From assembly GCA_913055825.1 (NCBI GenBank), contig CAJXKB010000020.1, positions 1-38,509 on the forward strand: a DNA stretch of 38,509 bases, in the 5' to 3' direction. The position numbers were made by a program, and so were the translations under genes. Position 1 is the stretch's first letter; each line of letters opens with the position of its first letter. Positions 8,494 through 16,998 of this stretch are shown here, piece by piece. Below the pieces are notes generated by a model. That model was not told the DNA's origin. It made no database searches and worked only from the letters and a program-made list of their open reading frames with translations. This stretch comes from an uncultured Bacteroidota bacterium. Its GTDB lineage: Bacteria > Bacteroidota > Bacteroidia > Bacteroidales > F082.

Positions 8494-8518
8494 AGAGGCC
8501 GTCAGGTGGACGGCCTCT
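8494..8518. terminator. Bidirectional terminator hairpin
   Basis: A perfect 9-bp GC-rich stem GAGGCCGTC / GACGGCCTC (8495-8503 and 8509-8517) around the loop AGGTG, extended by an A-T pair. It lies between the convergent cvfB-like and tricorn-like genes. T-rich flanks are short (TTC on the plus side, AGCTTTT on the minus side), so it is a good hairpin with modest U-tracts. Confidence 0.75.
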
Positions 8519-8555
8519 TCGGCAAATTAAGGTATAACTTTACGGATAGAATATC

Positions 8556-11500
8556 CTATTTACCGGTTTCTTTCAACATCTCTTTAACGGCTGCGTCAAG
8601 CTGTGGATCCTGGCCGTTTAATATTTTGTTGTACGGATTTTTGACTTTGATATCCGGTTCAAGCTGGTGATTTTCAGTAAAGTAATGATGACCGACTCCT
8701 ATGGTTGCCACCATGGGTATTCCAAATACGAGAGACGGGTCAATTTGACGTTCCCACCACACAGCGGTTCCGGTACCGGGAACAGGCATTCCAATAAGTT
8801 TGCCGATTTTCAGCTCTTTATAAACATACGGGAATATGAAAGCATCGGAGTAGTTGCTTTGACTAATCAGGACACAACTGGGTTTATACCATTTGTCCAT
8901 GGATTCCCCACCAGGGACAAGATTTCCCTGGGGTGCAAATCTCAGGTACAATTTACCATTCAGGAAAGTGACCAGATGATCGTGTAGCCAGCCACCACCA
9001 TTGAAACGAGTATCTACAATCAGGGCTTTTTTATTGAAATTTTTCCCGAGGACTTTGCCGAACACCGTGCGGTAACTTTGATCATTCATTGATCGGACAT
9101 GCACATAGCCAATTTGCCCGTGCGACAGGCTGTCGGTCATCTTTTGCATGATGCTGACCCAACGTCTATACAAGAGCATTCGTTCTTTGCCTGAAGAAAT
9201 CGGTTTAATCACTTCATCCCAGGTTTTTTTTGTGTGTGGATCAGAAAATGACAATCTTGTAAATGTTCCGGCTTTATGATTCAGTAGTTTGGCCCAATCA
9301 AAATCACCGGTGATTTGCACATTGTCTATTTTCTCTAAGATATCTCCCCGCTTCACCCTGGTCTTTGCGTTATCCATGGGGCCTCCTGTGATGATGTGTT
9401 CGACAACAAGGCCATTTCCGCCTTTTGTTACATCATACAACATTCCGAGTGAAGCCGTACGATCAGAATTTTTGGGATGCGGGTAATAGCGGGCTCCTGT
9501 ATGCGAAACATTCAGTTCACCCAGCATTTCGCTTAGCAGATTTGCAAAATCATAATTATTATTTATGTAAGGCAGGAATTGTTTATAATAATCATGGTAA
9601 TACTGCCAGTTAACCCCCTGCAGATGAGGATCAAATAGTTTTTTCCTGACTTGTTCCCATGTATGTTCAAAAATATAAGCCCGTTCACCTGAAGGCTTCC
9701 AGTTAAAATTGGCTTTAATAGCAAGTGGCTTCACTTTTCCTTTTGAAATTTCCACTTTACTTATCCGGCCACCTGCCAATACAAAAATGTTTTTGCCGGC
9801 TTTATCTATCGCCAGCTTTCCGCCACTTTTGGAATTCAGATGAGCCAGGACCTTTGTTTTGTGTGTGCGGGGTTCTGTTTCCCAGAGATCGTACCCTTTT
9901 TCAAATTTTGCAAGGTAATAAAGTTTTTCCCCATCTTTTGAAAGGATAAAATCGCTCAACAACGATGAATTAATAGTCAGGCGCTTCGTACGGCTATCCA
10001 AATTTTTCAGGTTAAGCACCAACGGTTCTTTCTTTTTATTTTTGGCTTTGGTGCTATCTTTCTTTTGTTCTTCTTTCAACAAGTCAAAATCTTCTTTGCT
10101 CAGATTATATCTATCGAATGCCTTCTGATTGAAAAACATAGCATAAATATCACCCTGACTGCCGCGGCTGAGGTTTTTCATCCCCTCACGGTTCGATATC
10201 CATACCATCATCTTACCTTTCATGCCCCATTTGGGCCGACTGTCGCCAAATCCGCTTTGCGTCAGGTCACGCCGTTCACCACTTCCGTCAGCTTTCACAA
10301 GGTCAACATCGGAACGAACAAAGGTACCCTCATTTGAATGGGCAAGAATCCATTTACTATCCTGAGACCATGTAAAATATTGGTCACCATCTGAATATGA
10401 ATAATTGACGCCTTTAGGAATTATCGTTACTGTTTTATGTGTAACGATATTGTAAACTTTAAGAATATTACGATTTTCCAAATAGGCAATTTTCTTTCCA
10501 TCCGGCGAATAAAGCGGCTGGAATTCATCCTGGCCGGTAGCGATTACAGGTGTATTATCAACAATGGTTGAAGTATAAAAATAGGGTTCCTTTTTGTTCG
10601 CAATATGCAGTTTATCAATATCCCATGAGCTGTTTTGTTCAACCGAATAAATGATAGAACGTCCGTCCGGACTAAATTCAATCATACGTTCCTGATAGGG
10701 AGTATTTGTTAATCGTTTGGTCGTGTGCCCATCAACAGATGTGGCAAAAATGTCACCATGATAAACAAAAGCCACTTCTTTTCCGTTGGGAGACAAAGTC
10801 ATTTCACTTATTTGTTTATTGGTGACAGGGATTGTTTGGTTGGCCTGTTCGGCAAAATCCGCCTGAATCGTAACCGGCACCTCTTTGGGATGCCCACCCG
10901 GAATCAGGGTCAGTATATTTCCATCATGGGTAAAGCATAAGGTTCCATTTTGCGAACGCGAAAGGCTGCGTACCGGATTTTTTTTGTAATGTGTCAATTG
11001 CGAGGGAAGACCAGGGCCTGACAGATTAGCTCGAAATATATTAAGATCGTTATCATTCTGTTCACTCAGGTAATAATATGTATTGTCTTTACCCCACACT
11101 GGCTTTAGGTCATTTCCCTGAAAATGGGTAAGTTGCGAATATTTATTTGTTTTAAAATTGTACGTCCAGATGTCCTGTGTTACCGAGGCCCGTTCGTGTT
11201 TACGCTGTTCACTTTCATAACCTTTCCTGTCTTGAAATATGATTTGAGTGCCATTGTGGTTATACCGGGCATACTCCGTACCGGCTGAATTAACCATGAT
11301 GGAACGTCCTCCTTTAACAGGAACACGATATAATTTCATAAACAATGAGGGAATAGGAAAACGGACTGAAGTGTAAATATCATTCCTGGCCGTCCCGAAA
11401 ATGACATTTTTGTCGTTAATGGTGAAATCGTATGGGATATCGGTAGCCGAATTATAGGTTAGCCTCGTTGCCGGACCTCCTTTCGCCGACATTACATACA

Positions 11501-11771
11501 CATCGAAATTGCCGTGACGGTCTGCCGCAAAAGCAAGATATTTGCCATTGTGGCTCCAGACCGGATAACCTTCATAATCAGGTGTCATTGTTAAAGGTAT
11601 AGCGGTACCTCCTGAAGAAGGAACCTTGAATATATCACCTTTGTATTCAAATGCAATCCATTGTCCGTCAGGTGAAATGGCAGAATACCTAAGCCATTTA
11701 GGATGTAAATCGGATTGGCCGAAGATCAACATCGGGCACAAAAACATTAAAAAGAAAAAAATACGTTTCAT
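8556..11771 (-). CDS. Tricorn-like protease (beta-propellers, PDZ, S41 catalytic domain)
   Basis: A 1071-residue exported serine peptidase. A signal peptide covers residues 1-18 (ending LIFG). Residues from about 25 to 700 hold TolB/WD40-like propeller blades (for example SPDGQWIAFEYKGDIF, PVWSHNGKYLAFAADRHGN). Helical C1 begins near 710, a PDZ domain lies at about 775-850, and the C-terminal S41-type domain follows. Catalytic residues of tricorn can be matched: Ser756-His757 in NVSHTGARY, Ser975 in NYSDAF and Glu1033 in TENHQLEPD. Tricorn degrades peptides released by other proteases; with a signal peptide this one should act in the periplasm. It lies downstream of lepB on the same strand, 252 bp away, and ends at the shared terminator. 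Confidence 0.9.
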   Translation of the reverse strand: MKRIFFFLMFLCPMLIFGQSDLHPKWLRYSAISPDGQWIAFEYKGDIFKVPSSGGTAIPLTMTPDYEGYPVWSHNGKYLAFAADRHGNFDVYVMSAKGGPATRLTYNSATDIPYDFTINDKNVIFGTARNDIYTSVRFPIPSLFMKLYRVPVKGGRSIMVNSAGTEYARYNHNGTQIIFQDRKGYESEQRKHERASVTQDIWTYNFKTNKYSQLTHFQGNDLKPVWGKDNTYYYLSEQNDNDLNIFRANLSGPGLPSQLTHYKKNPVRSLSRSQNGTLCFTHDGNILTLIPGGHPKEVPVTIQADFAEQANQTIPVTNKQISEMTLSPNGKEVAFVYHGDIFATSVDGHTTKRLTNTPYQERMIEFSPDGRSIIYSVEQNSSWDIDKLHIANKKEPYFYTSTIVDNTPVIATGQDEFQPLYSPDGKKIAYLENRNILKVYNIVTHKTVTIIPKGVNYSYSDGDQYFTWSQDSKWILAHSNEGTFVRSDVDLVKADGSGERRDLTQSGFGDSRPKWGMKGKMMVWISNREGMKNLSRGSQGDIYAMFFNQKAFDRYNLSKEDFDLLKEEQKKDSTKAKNKKKEPLVLNLKNLDSRTKRLTINSSLLSDFILSKDGEKLYYLAKFEKGYDLWETEPRTHKTKVLAHLNSKSGGKLAIDKAGKNIFVLAGGRISKVEISKGKVKPLAIKANFNWKPSGERAYIFEHTWEQVRKKLFDPHLQGVNWQYYHDYYKQFLPYINNNYDFANLLSEMLGELNVSHTGARYYPHPKNSDRTASLGMLYDVTKGGNGLVVEHIITGGPMDNAKTRVKRGDILEKIDNVQITGDFDWAKLLNHKAGTFTRLSFSDPHTKKTWDEVIKPISSGKERMLLYRRWVSIMQKMTDSLSHGQIGYVHVRSMNDQSYRTVFGKVLGKNFNKKALIVDTRFNGGGWLHDHLVTFLNGKLYLRFAPQGNLVPGGESMDKWYKPSCVLISQSNYSDAFIFPYVYKELKIGKLIGMPVPGTGTAVWWERQIDPSLVFGIPMVATIGVGHHYFTENHQLEPDIKVKNPYNKILNGQDPQLDAAVKEMLKETGK

Positions 11772-11845
11772 CGTTTTTTAAATTTGGTTTATCATAAATA
11801 ATTAAATATCAGGTTTTCAATATCCGGAGTTACGGGACAGTGTTT

Positions 11846-12023
11846 TTAAAATTTATATCCAAAACCCCAAATATAACCTAATTTCAAGTTAAAAACAATT
11901 ATCTTGTTGAAAAAAGCAGTCTTCCCATGCTTGTAGCTAACAACAGCCATATCTACGTTTTTTGCCTTGTTACCGCAGAAAATAACATCGCCTGCTTTGC
12001 CCAATTTATTTCGTAATAATGCC
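11846..12023 (-). pseudogene. Possible decayed outer-membrane protein C-terminus
   Basis: In the gap between lepB and the tricorn-like gene one frame ends with FNLKLGYIWGFGYKF and a stop. This is a strict alternation of aromatic/large hydrophobic and small/polar residues ending in Phe, the classical last strand of an outer-membrane beta-barrel. No start or earlier barrel strands can be found, because upstream the frame lies over lepB. It may be a 3' remnant of a lost gene, or chance. Confidence 0.25.
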
Positions 12024-13538
12024 TTAGTGCACGAAACTAAAAAACCTGCCCCAACGTATTTTGCCATCGAGAATCGATTTGTTCGGATCGAGCGACATCC
12101 AAACAAAGACAGCTTTTCCTTCGATATGGTTTTCAGGCACAAACCCCCAATAACGCGAATCAGCCGAATTATGGCGGTTGTCGCCCATCATCCAGTAATA
12201 GTTCATCTTAAACGTATAATGATTGGCTTGTTTCCCATTGATGAAGATTTTCCCATCTTTTACCTGTAAATCATTTCCTTCATAAACCCTGATAACACGC
12301 CGGTAGAGTGGTAAAGTTTTCATATTTAAAGCAATGGTTGCTCCTTTTTTAGGAATATAAATGGGTCCGTAATTATCACGGTTCCATTTATAAGCCGTAT
12401 CCTGCGGGAAAATTTCCGGATCGCGAAGACCGGCCGGAACATTAAAAACCTCTACACTTTTCACAATTGGAAGTTTTTTGATGGCGTCACGTGCTTCATC
12501 GGTTAACATATACACAAACCGCCCTGCAATGTTGGAGCGTCCTCCTTCGGTAACATTCAGGCGGTCGAGTACAATAGGGTTAATGGATTCGCCGTTGGTA
12601 TACACTTTGTATTCAAATTCTTTTTTACCCGGATCGTGATTTTCTTTACCATTAATAAAAACTTTTCTATCAATAATTTGCAACGAATCACCGGGTAAAC
12701 CAATACATCTCTTAATAAAATTTTCACGCTTATCGACCGGGCGATAAATAATATCCCCAAAATTCTTTTTGTCGGACCAGACCCGTTTACGGCCATACTG
12801 TTTTACCAATTGATAATAACTGATATTACTTTGAAACCGTGTTGAAACCGTATCGCCGTCAGGATAGTTAAATACCACGGCATCATTACGATGCACCGTA
12901 CCCAAACCAGGAAGGCGCCAATAGGGAAATTCAATCCATTCAAGATACGACTTAACGGTTTTAGTGAATGGCATCGTATGGTGCACAAAGGGAAACGACA
13001 ACGGTGTATTGGGCACTTTAGGGCCATAAGCAATTTTACTTACAAAAAGATAATCACCCACTAACAGCGATTTTTCCATGGAAGAAGTAGGGATGGTATA
13101 AGCTTCAATTAAGAATGTTCGAATAATCATAGCAGCGACCACTGCAAAGATAATGGCATCAGTCCATTCGCGGGCTGCACTTTTTTTAGGTTCCTGGCGG
13201 TTTTCGGGGTCAAGAAACTTTTCATCTTTTTTAAAAGCAAGGTAAGGGAAGTAAAAAAAAGGAAATACAACGGAAAGGAACTGTTCACCAAGGCTGTATT
13301 TTCCAAAACATTTTGCCATTTCAACAAGCATCAGCATATACATAAAAACATTGATGAAAGGAAAAAGCAACAATAAATACCACCATAATGGCTTTTTTAT
13401 AATCAACAGAAAAACATAAAGGTTATAAAATGGGATCAGCGTTTCCCAGCCCTTACGTCCTGCTTTTTCAAATTGAACCCACAAAAACAGCGTGGGAAGG
13501 GTGAAAGATAAAGGTAAAAAGATCAGTAACTCAATCAT
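12024..13538 (-). CDS. lepB: Signal peptidase I
   Basis: A 504-residue membrane protease that removes Sec signal peptides. The ATG at 13538 is preferred to the TTG at 13565. The N-terminal third adds about three hydrophobic segments (ELLIFLPLSFTLPTLFLWV, LWWYLLLLFPFINVFMYML and others) before the catalytic part, an extension common in Bacteroidota. The S26 motifs are present: TIPTSSMEKSL with catalytic Ser153, ENFIKRCIGLPGD with the general base Lys276, and GDNRHNSADSRYWGFVPE near the C-terminus. A large insertion between the Lys box and the last box makes it much longer than E. coli LepB. A CAAAATTA (13621-13628) upstream is a possible -7 box on this strand. Confidence 0.93.
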   Translation of the reverse strand: MIELLIFLPLSFTLPTLFLWVQFEKAGRKGWETLIPFYNLYVFLLIIKKPLWWYLLLLFPFINVFMYMLMLVEMAKCFGKYSLGEQFLSVVFPFFYFPYLAFKKDEKFLDPENRQEPKKSAAREWTDAIIFAVVAAMIIRTFLIEAYTIPTSSMEKSLLVGDYLFVSKIAYGPKVPNTPLSFPFVHHTMPFTKTVKSYLEWIEFPYWRLPGLGTVHRNDAVVFNYPDGDTVSTRFQSNISYYQLVKQYGRKRVWSDKKNFGDIIYRPVDKRENFIKRCIGLPGDSLQIIDRKVFINGKENHDPGKKEFEYKVYTNGESINPIVLDRLNVTEGGRSNIAGRFVYMLTDEARDAIKKLPIVKSVEVFNVPAGLRDPEIFPQDTAYKWNRDNYGPIYIPKKGATIALNMKTLPLYRRVIRVYEGNDLQVKDGKIFINGKQANHYTFKMNYYWMMGDNRHNSADSRYWGFVPENHIEGKAVFVWMSLDPNKSILDGKIRWGRFFSFVH

Positions 13539-13755
13539 TTGATTTAATTTTAATAGGATGTGCAAGATAGCGAATCCCTTATTTCACAGTCGTTAAACAT
13601 TGTTAATTGAAATTGGCATGCAAAATTAATGAAAAACCGCAATATTTCCGGGTATTTTTGTTCTTAACCCCATGCTCTTCCCAATTTATAATCAGGAAGT
13701 CAAAGTGGGTATAAATTTTTAATCCAACACATTCCTATACAAAGATGATAAAAAT

Positions 13756-13808
13756 ATCTTTGGATTTATAACAAAAATATGTGAAATCATCTTTGGATAT
13801 ATTACAAA
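13756..13808 (+). repeat. Direct repeat pair in the AAA+ gene promoter
   Basis: ATCTTTGGATTTATAACAAA (13756-13775) and ATCTTTGGATATATTACAAA (13789-13808) match at 18 of 20 positions and start 33 bp apart, about three helical turns. The second copy contains the TTTG of the predicted -33 element, so a protein bound there would compete with RNA polymerase. An operator is the natural reading; duplication of a promoter-like stretch is the alternative. Confidence 0.55.
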
Positions 13809-13822
13809 TCAATGTATTTTTG
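13792..13822 (+). promoter_or_regulatory. Promoter for the AAA+/DUF4143 gene
   Basis: TTTG at 13792-13795, a 19-bp spacer, then TATTTTTG at 13815-13822. This fits the Bacteroidota promoter (TTTG, 19-21 bp, TAnnTTTG) exactly, 26 bp upstream of the start codon. It is the best promoter in the window. Confidence 0.65.
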
Positions 13823-13848
13823 TAAATAAAAACAGACAAACCATTATA

Positions 13849-15189
13849 ATGTTTAACAGGGTAATCTTAAAGGAACTTGAAAAGTGGGCAGTAAAAAAAG
13901 GAAGAAAACCACTCATATTACGTGGAGCGAGACAAGTGGGCAAGACCACTGCCGTAAATATGTTTTCAGCCAACTTTAATCAATTTGTTTATCTGAATCT
14001 TGAACATCCGGACGAGCGACAACTATTTGAACGAAACTATCCCTTTAGCCAATTGATTGATGCTATTTTCTTTTATAAAGACAAGGATAAAAACGTTGAC
14101 AGAACACTTATATTCATTGATGAAATACAAAATGCCCCCGCCGCAGTTCGTTTATTGCGATTTTTTTATGAAGAAGCGCCTCATTTCTTTGTTATTGCCG
14201 CAGGTTCTCTTCTGGAATCTTTAATAGATAACACAATATCCTTTCCGGTTGGACGGGTTGAATATCTTGCCGTACGACCACTGACATTTGTTGAGTTTTT
14301 GATGGCAACAGGTGAAGAAAAGAGCCTTGATTTACTAACTGATTTAAACATTCCTGATTATGCCCACAATAAATTAATGGATTTGTTTAAGCAATATACA
14401 ATCATTGGCGGCATGCCCGAAATAATTGCCAATTATGTTGAGTATCACAACTTCTACAATCTACGTGAAATTTATGACCAACTCATTGTAAGTTATCTCG
14501 ATGATGTGGAAAAATATGGAAAGAACCAAACAACGATTGATGTAATACGACACGTTATCAGCTCAGCTTTCAGATATGCAGGCCAACGAATTACTTTTAC
14601 AAAATTCGGTAATTCACAATATAAATCCAGAGAAATGAGCGGCGCATTCAAAACACTGGAAAAAACCATGTTGTTAAAATTGATTTATCCGGTTGAAAAC
14701 CTTAAATTACCGGCTGTTTCAAATTTAAGAAAAGCCCCCAAACTTCAATTACTGGATACAGGACTTGTTAATTATTCATCAGGATTACAAAAACAATTAT
14801 TTGTCTCCGATTTGATAGAAAGCGTATATCGCGGAAAAATCGCCGAACACGTCATTGGGCAGGAAATCCTTGGAATGGAATCTTCCGTAAGGGCCTCGCT
14901 TGACTTTTGGACCAGTGAACGAAGAAACTCACAAGCAGAGGTTGATTTTCTTTACCGTTATAAGGATATGTTAATTCCAATTGAAGTAAAACTCGGGGCA
15001 AGTGGAAAGTTACGTTCACTTCATCAGTTTGTGAATTTGGCACCTCAGAACTGGGCAGTACGGTTTTACTCGGGTAAAATGGTAGTTGAAGAAGCGAAAA
15101 CCATAAGTGGAAAAAAATACAAACTTATAAACTTACCTCATTACATGGCCGGAAAACTTGATCTCGTGTTGGAGAGAATAATAAAATAG
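13849..15189 (+). CDS. AAA+ ATPase with DUF4143 domain
   Basis: A 446-residue protein of the AAA_14/DUF4143 family. Walker A is GARQVGKT at 26-33, Walker B LIFIDE at 87-92, and a sensor-like AAGSLLES lies near 124-131. The C-terminal DUF4143 part carries a PD-(D/E)XK-like signature: Glu364-Val-Asp366 and, 12 residues later, IPIEVK with Glu379 and Lys381. No cellular role has been established for the family as far as I know; members are patchily distributed and often appear as accessory genes. It stands alone, transcribed against both neighbours (lepB and dapB), with its own promoter and repeat. Codon use looks more AT-rich than in its neighbours by eye. Confidence 0.88.
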   Translation: MFNRVILKELEKWAVKKGRKPLILRGARQVGKTTAVNMFSANFNQFVYLNLEHPDERQLFERNYPFSQLIDAIFFYKDKDKNVDRTLIFIDEIQNAPAAVRLLRFFYEEAPHFFVIAAGSLLESLIDNTISFPVGRVEYLAVRPLTFVEFLMATGEEKSLDLLTDLNIPDYAHNKLMDLFKQYTIIGGMPEIIANYVEYHNFYNLREIYDQLIVSYLDDVEKYGKNQTTIDVIRHVISSAFRYAGQRITFTKFGNSQYKSREMSGAFKTLEKTMLLKLIYPVENLKLPAVSNLRKAPKLQLLDTGLVNYSSGLQKQLFVSDLIESVYRGKIAEHVIGQEILGMESSVRASLDFWTSERRNSQAEVDFLYRYKDMLIPIEVKLGASGKLRSLHQFVNLAPQNWAVRFYSGKMVVEEAKTISGKKYKLINLPHYMAGKLDLVLERIIK

Positions 15190-15348
15190 AGCTTATCCAT
15201 TACGTAATCTCCTGTAAAAACACTCGTAATGGCGAACACAGCATGTTGGCTTGTGTGCCGGCATGAAGCCATCTCCTTTTTAAACAAATGGTTATACTTA
15301 CGAAAGAAGAATGATGGCAGGCAAATGCGAGGTGAAAGGGCAATTTAA

Positions 15349-15362
15349 ATTCGATATCGAAT
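15349..15362. repeat. 14-bp perfect palindrome
   Basis: ATTCGATATCGAAT is a perfect palindrome in the 274-bp gap between the convergent AAA+ gene and dapB. It might be a protein-binding site. The rest of this gap shows only a loose inverted repeat, CCATTACG (15197-15204) with CGTAATGG (15225-15232), and no T-tract terminator. Confidence 0.4.
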
Positions 15363-15463
15363 ATCCATTAACAATTTTTAATTTTATTACATGATGCCTA
15401 ACATCCCAAAATAATGACCCGGTGTGCCCATTCATATTATCTTAACGATGCGTTGCCCTGATG

Positions 15464-16189
15464 TTACAAGCCTATTGTTTTCAGATAATCCCGCATTGTA
15501 AAAATACCTTTTTTACCTTGCAGAAATTCGGCAGCAAGTACAGCGCCCAAGGCAAAGCCTTTGCGACTTTTAGCCTCATGTATCAGGCTTATACTATCCA
15601 CTTTCGAATCGTACACTATCTGATGGATACCGGGAACTTCACCGCGGCGTTCTGAAATAATCTGAAGCTTATTTAAATCCGTCGTTTCGTGGTTGACCCA
15701 TTGTTGTAAGTTGGGATAAGCCATTAAAATATCATCTGCCAGGCGCAAGGCCGTTCCACTGGGCGCATCCAGCTTATGAACGTGATGTATTTCAGTTATT
15801 TCGGGGCGATAGGTCTCGGTTTTGGCCATAATCTTAGCCAAAATTGCATTGACATGAAAAAAGATATTGACGCCCATGCTGAAATTTGGGGCATAAAATA
15901 GGGCGCCTTGTTTTTCATCACAAACCTTACGAACTGCTGCAAGTTGTTCGTACCAGCCGGTGGTTCCGGTTACAATGGGAATCCCCAAGTCAAAACAGCG
16001 GTAAATATTGGAAACGGCCTCTGCAGGCATGGAGAAATCAATCACAACTGCCCTGTTAACTTCTTCGTTTTTCAATGAAGCCCAATCTTTTTCAGTATCA
16101 AGTTTGGTCAATATTTGATGGTTTCGTTCAAGACAAACCCGCTCAACCATCTTACCCATTTTACCATAACCAGAAATGATTATCTTCAT
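15464..16189 (-). CDS. dapB: 4-hydroxy-tetrahydrodipicolinate reductase
   Basis: Second committed step of the diaminopimelate/lysine pathway: NAD(P)H-dependent reduction of 4-hydroxy-tetrahydrodipicolinate in the cytoplasm. The 241-residue protein starts at the ATG at 16189 (MKIIISGYGKMG), which places the Rossmann glycine motif at the very N-terminus as in the family; the frame is open further upstream but those residues are not conserved. VTGTTGWY, YAPNFSMGVNIFF and EIHHVHKLDAPSGTALRLAD with the substrate-binding His-His and Lys are all present. The start codon lies inside aroE (29-bp overlap), so translation is probably coupled. dapF lies 19 kb away in the same window. Confidence 0.95.
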   Translation of the reverse strand: MKIIISGYGKMGKMVERVCLERNHQILTKLDTEKDWASLKNEEVNRAVVIDFSMPAEAVSNIYRCFDLGIPIVTGTTGWYEQLAAVRKVCDEKQGALFYAPNFSMGVNIFFHVNAILAKIMAKTETYRPEITEIHHVHKLDAPSGTALRLADDILMAYPNLQQWVNHETTDLNKLQIISERRGEVPGIHQIVYDSKVDSISLIHEAKSRKGFALGAVLAAEFLQGKKGIFTMRDYLKTIGL

Positions 16190-16949
16190 TTTTTTGATGT
16201 TTTTTTGATTGCCAGATTTTCCAGGACTCTTCGGCCTGAATTTCAAGCATCTGCATACCGTTTTTAGTAACCGCTCCTTTTTCGCTGCCTTTTTTAAGGA
16301 AAAGTGTTTCTTGAGGATTATATACTAAATCGTACAAAATATGTTCCGTGCCCACATATTCATAAGGAATTTCCGGACAATGATCCACATTCGGAAACAT
16401 GCCATTAGGTGTGGTATTAATAATAAGCCTAAACTCTTCCATCACTTTCGGGGTAATCCACGAATAGCCCATAGTTTCCACCTTAAGGGGCCTACGACTC
16501 ACAAAATAAAAAAAAATTCCAAATTTTCTTAACACATATGCAACAGAATGGGCTGCACCTCCGGTTCCCAAAATTAAAGCACGTAATTCTTTTCGTCCTT
16601 TTATCAGAGGTTTTAATGATTGCTCGAAACCATGCGTATCGGTATTGAAGCCCTTGAGCGTAATGTCTTCATTTTTCCTGATTATTTTAACCACATTAAC
16701 ACTACCCGAAATACGGGCAATAGGACTCAACTCATCCAATTGATTAATGATTTTTCTTTTAAAAGGAATGGTAACATTAAAGCCGCGTAGATTCGTTTGT
16801 TTTTTGGAAAAATCATGTAAATCGACCAGCTCTTTCATTTCAAACAATTGGTAATCGGCATCTATTTTTTTGTCGTCAAACTTTTTCAAAAAAAAATCTC
16901 TTGAAAAAGAATGTCCAAGCGTTTTACCAATGAGTCCGTATAATTCCAT
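16161..16949 (-). CDS. aroE: Shikimate dehydrogenase
   Basis: Reduces 3-dehydroshikimate to shikimate with NADPH in the aromatic amino acid pathway. The 262-residue length is typical. The substrate domain shows GHSFS at 12-16 and GFNVTIPFK with the catalytic Lys64; NTDTHGF supplies the catalytic Asp104; the NADP-binding turn is LGTGGAAHSV near 127-136, followed by VSRRP. INTTPNGMFP and the C-terminal NGMQMLEIQA are also family hallmarks. The 3' end overlaps dapB by 29 bp. The upstream DUF368 gene ends 49 bp before this start. Confidence 0.95.
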   Translation of the reverse strand: MELYGLIGKTLGHSFSRDFFLKKFDDKKIDADYQLFEMKELVDLHDFSKKQTNLRGFNVTIPFKRKIINQLDELSPIARISGSVNVVKIIRKNEDITLKGFNTDTHGFEQSLKPLIKGRKELRALILGTGGAAHSVAYVLRKFGIFFYFVSRRPLKVETMGYSWITPKVMEEFRLIINTTPNGMFPNVDHCPEIPYEYVGTEHILYDLVYNPQETLFLKKGSEKGAVTKNGMQMLEIQAEESWKIWQSKKHQKNEDNHFWLW

Positions 16950-16998
16950 ATATGCTGATGATCTTTCTGTATTTCAAAAATTTTGACAAAAATAATAT

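Larger units (their letters stand above)
13539..13848. other. Divergent intergenic region between lepB and the AAA+ gene
   Basis: About 310 bp with no gene. It holds a possible lepB -7 box on the minus strand (13621-13628), the sequence AACATTGTTAAT (13596-13607), and toward the AAA+ gene the direct repeat and promoter listed separately. The stretch 13640-13740 shows nothing I recognise. Confidence 0.6.

Noticed and set aside
11846-12142. A 98-codon minus-strand frame running from inside lepB into the gap
   Set aside because: Its first 40 codons lie over the conserved end of lepB in another frame, so it is not a gene as a whole. Only the part after the lepB stop was kept, as a weak remnant.
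15190-15463. Small gene or RNA in the gap between the AAA+ gene and dapB
   Set aside because: No credible open frame, no tRNA-like fold and no U-tract terminator; only a palindrome and a loose inverted repeat.
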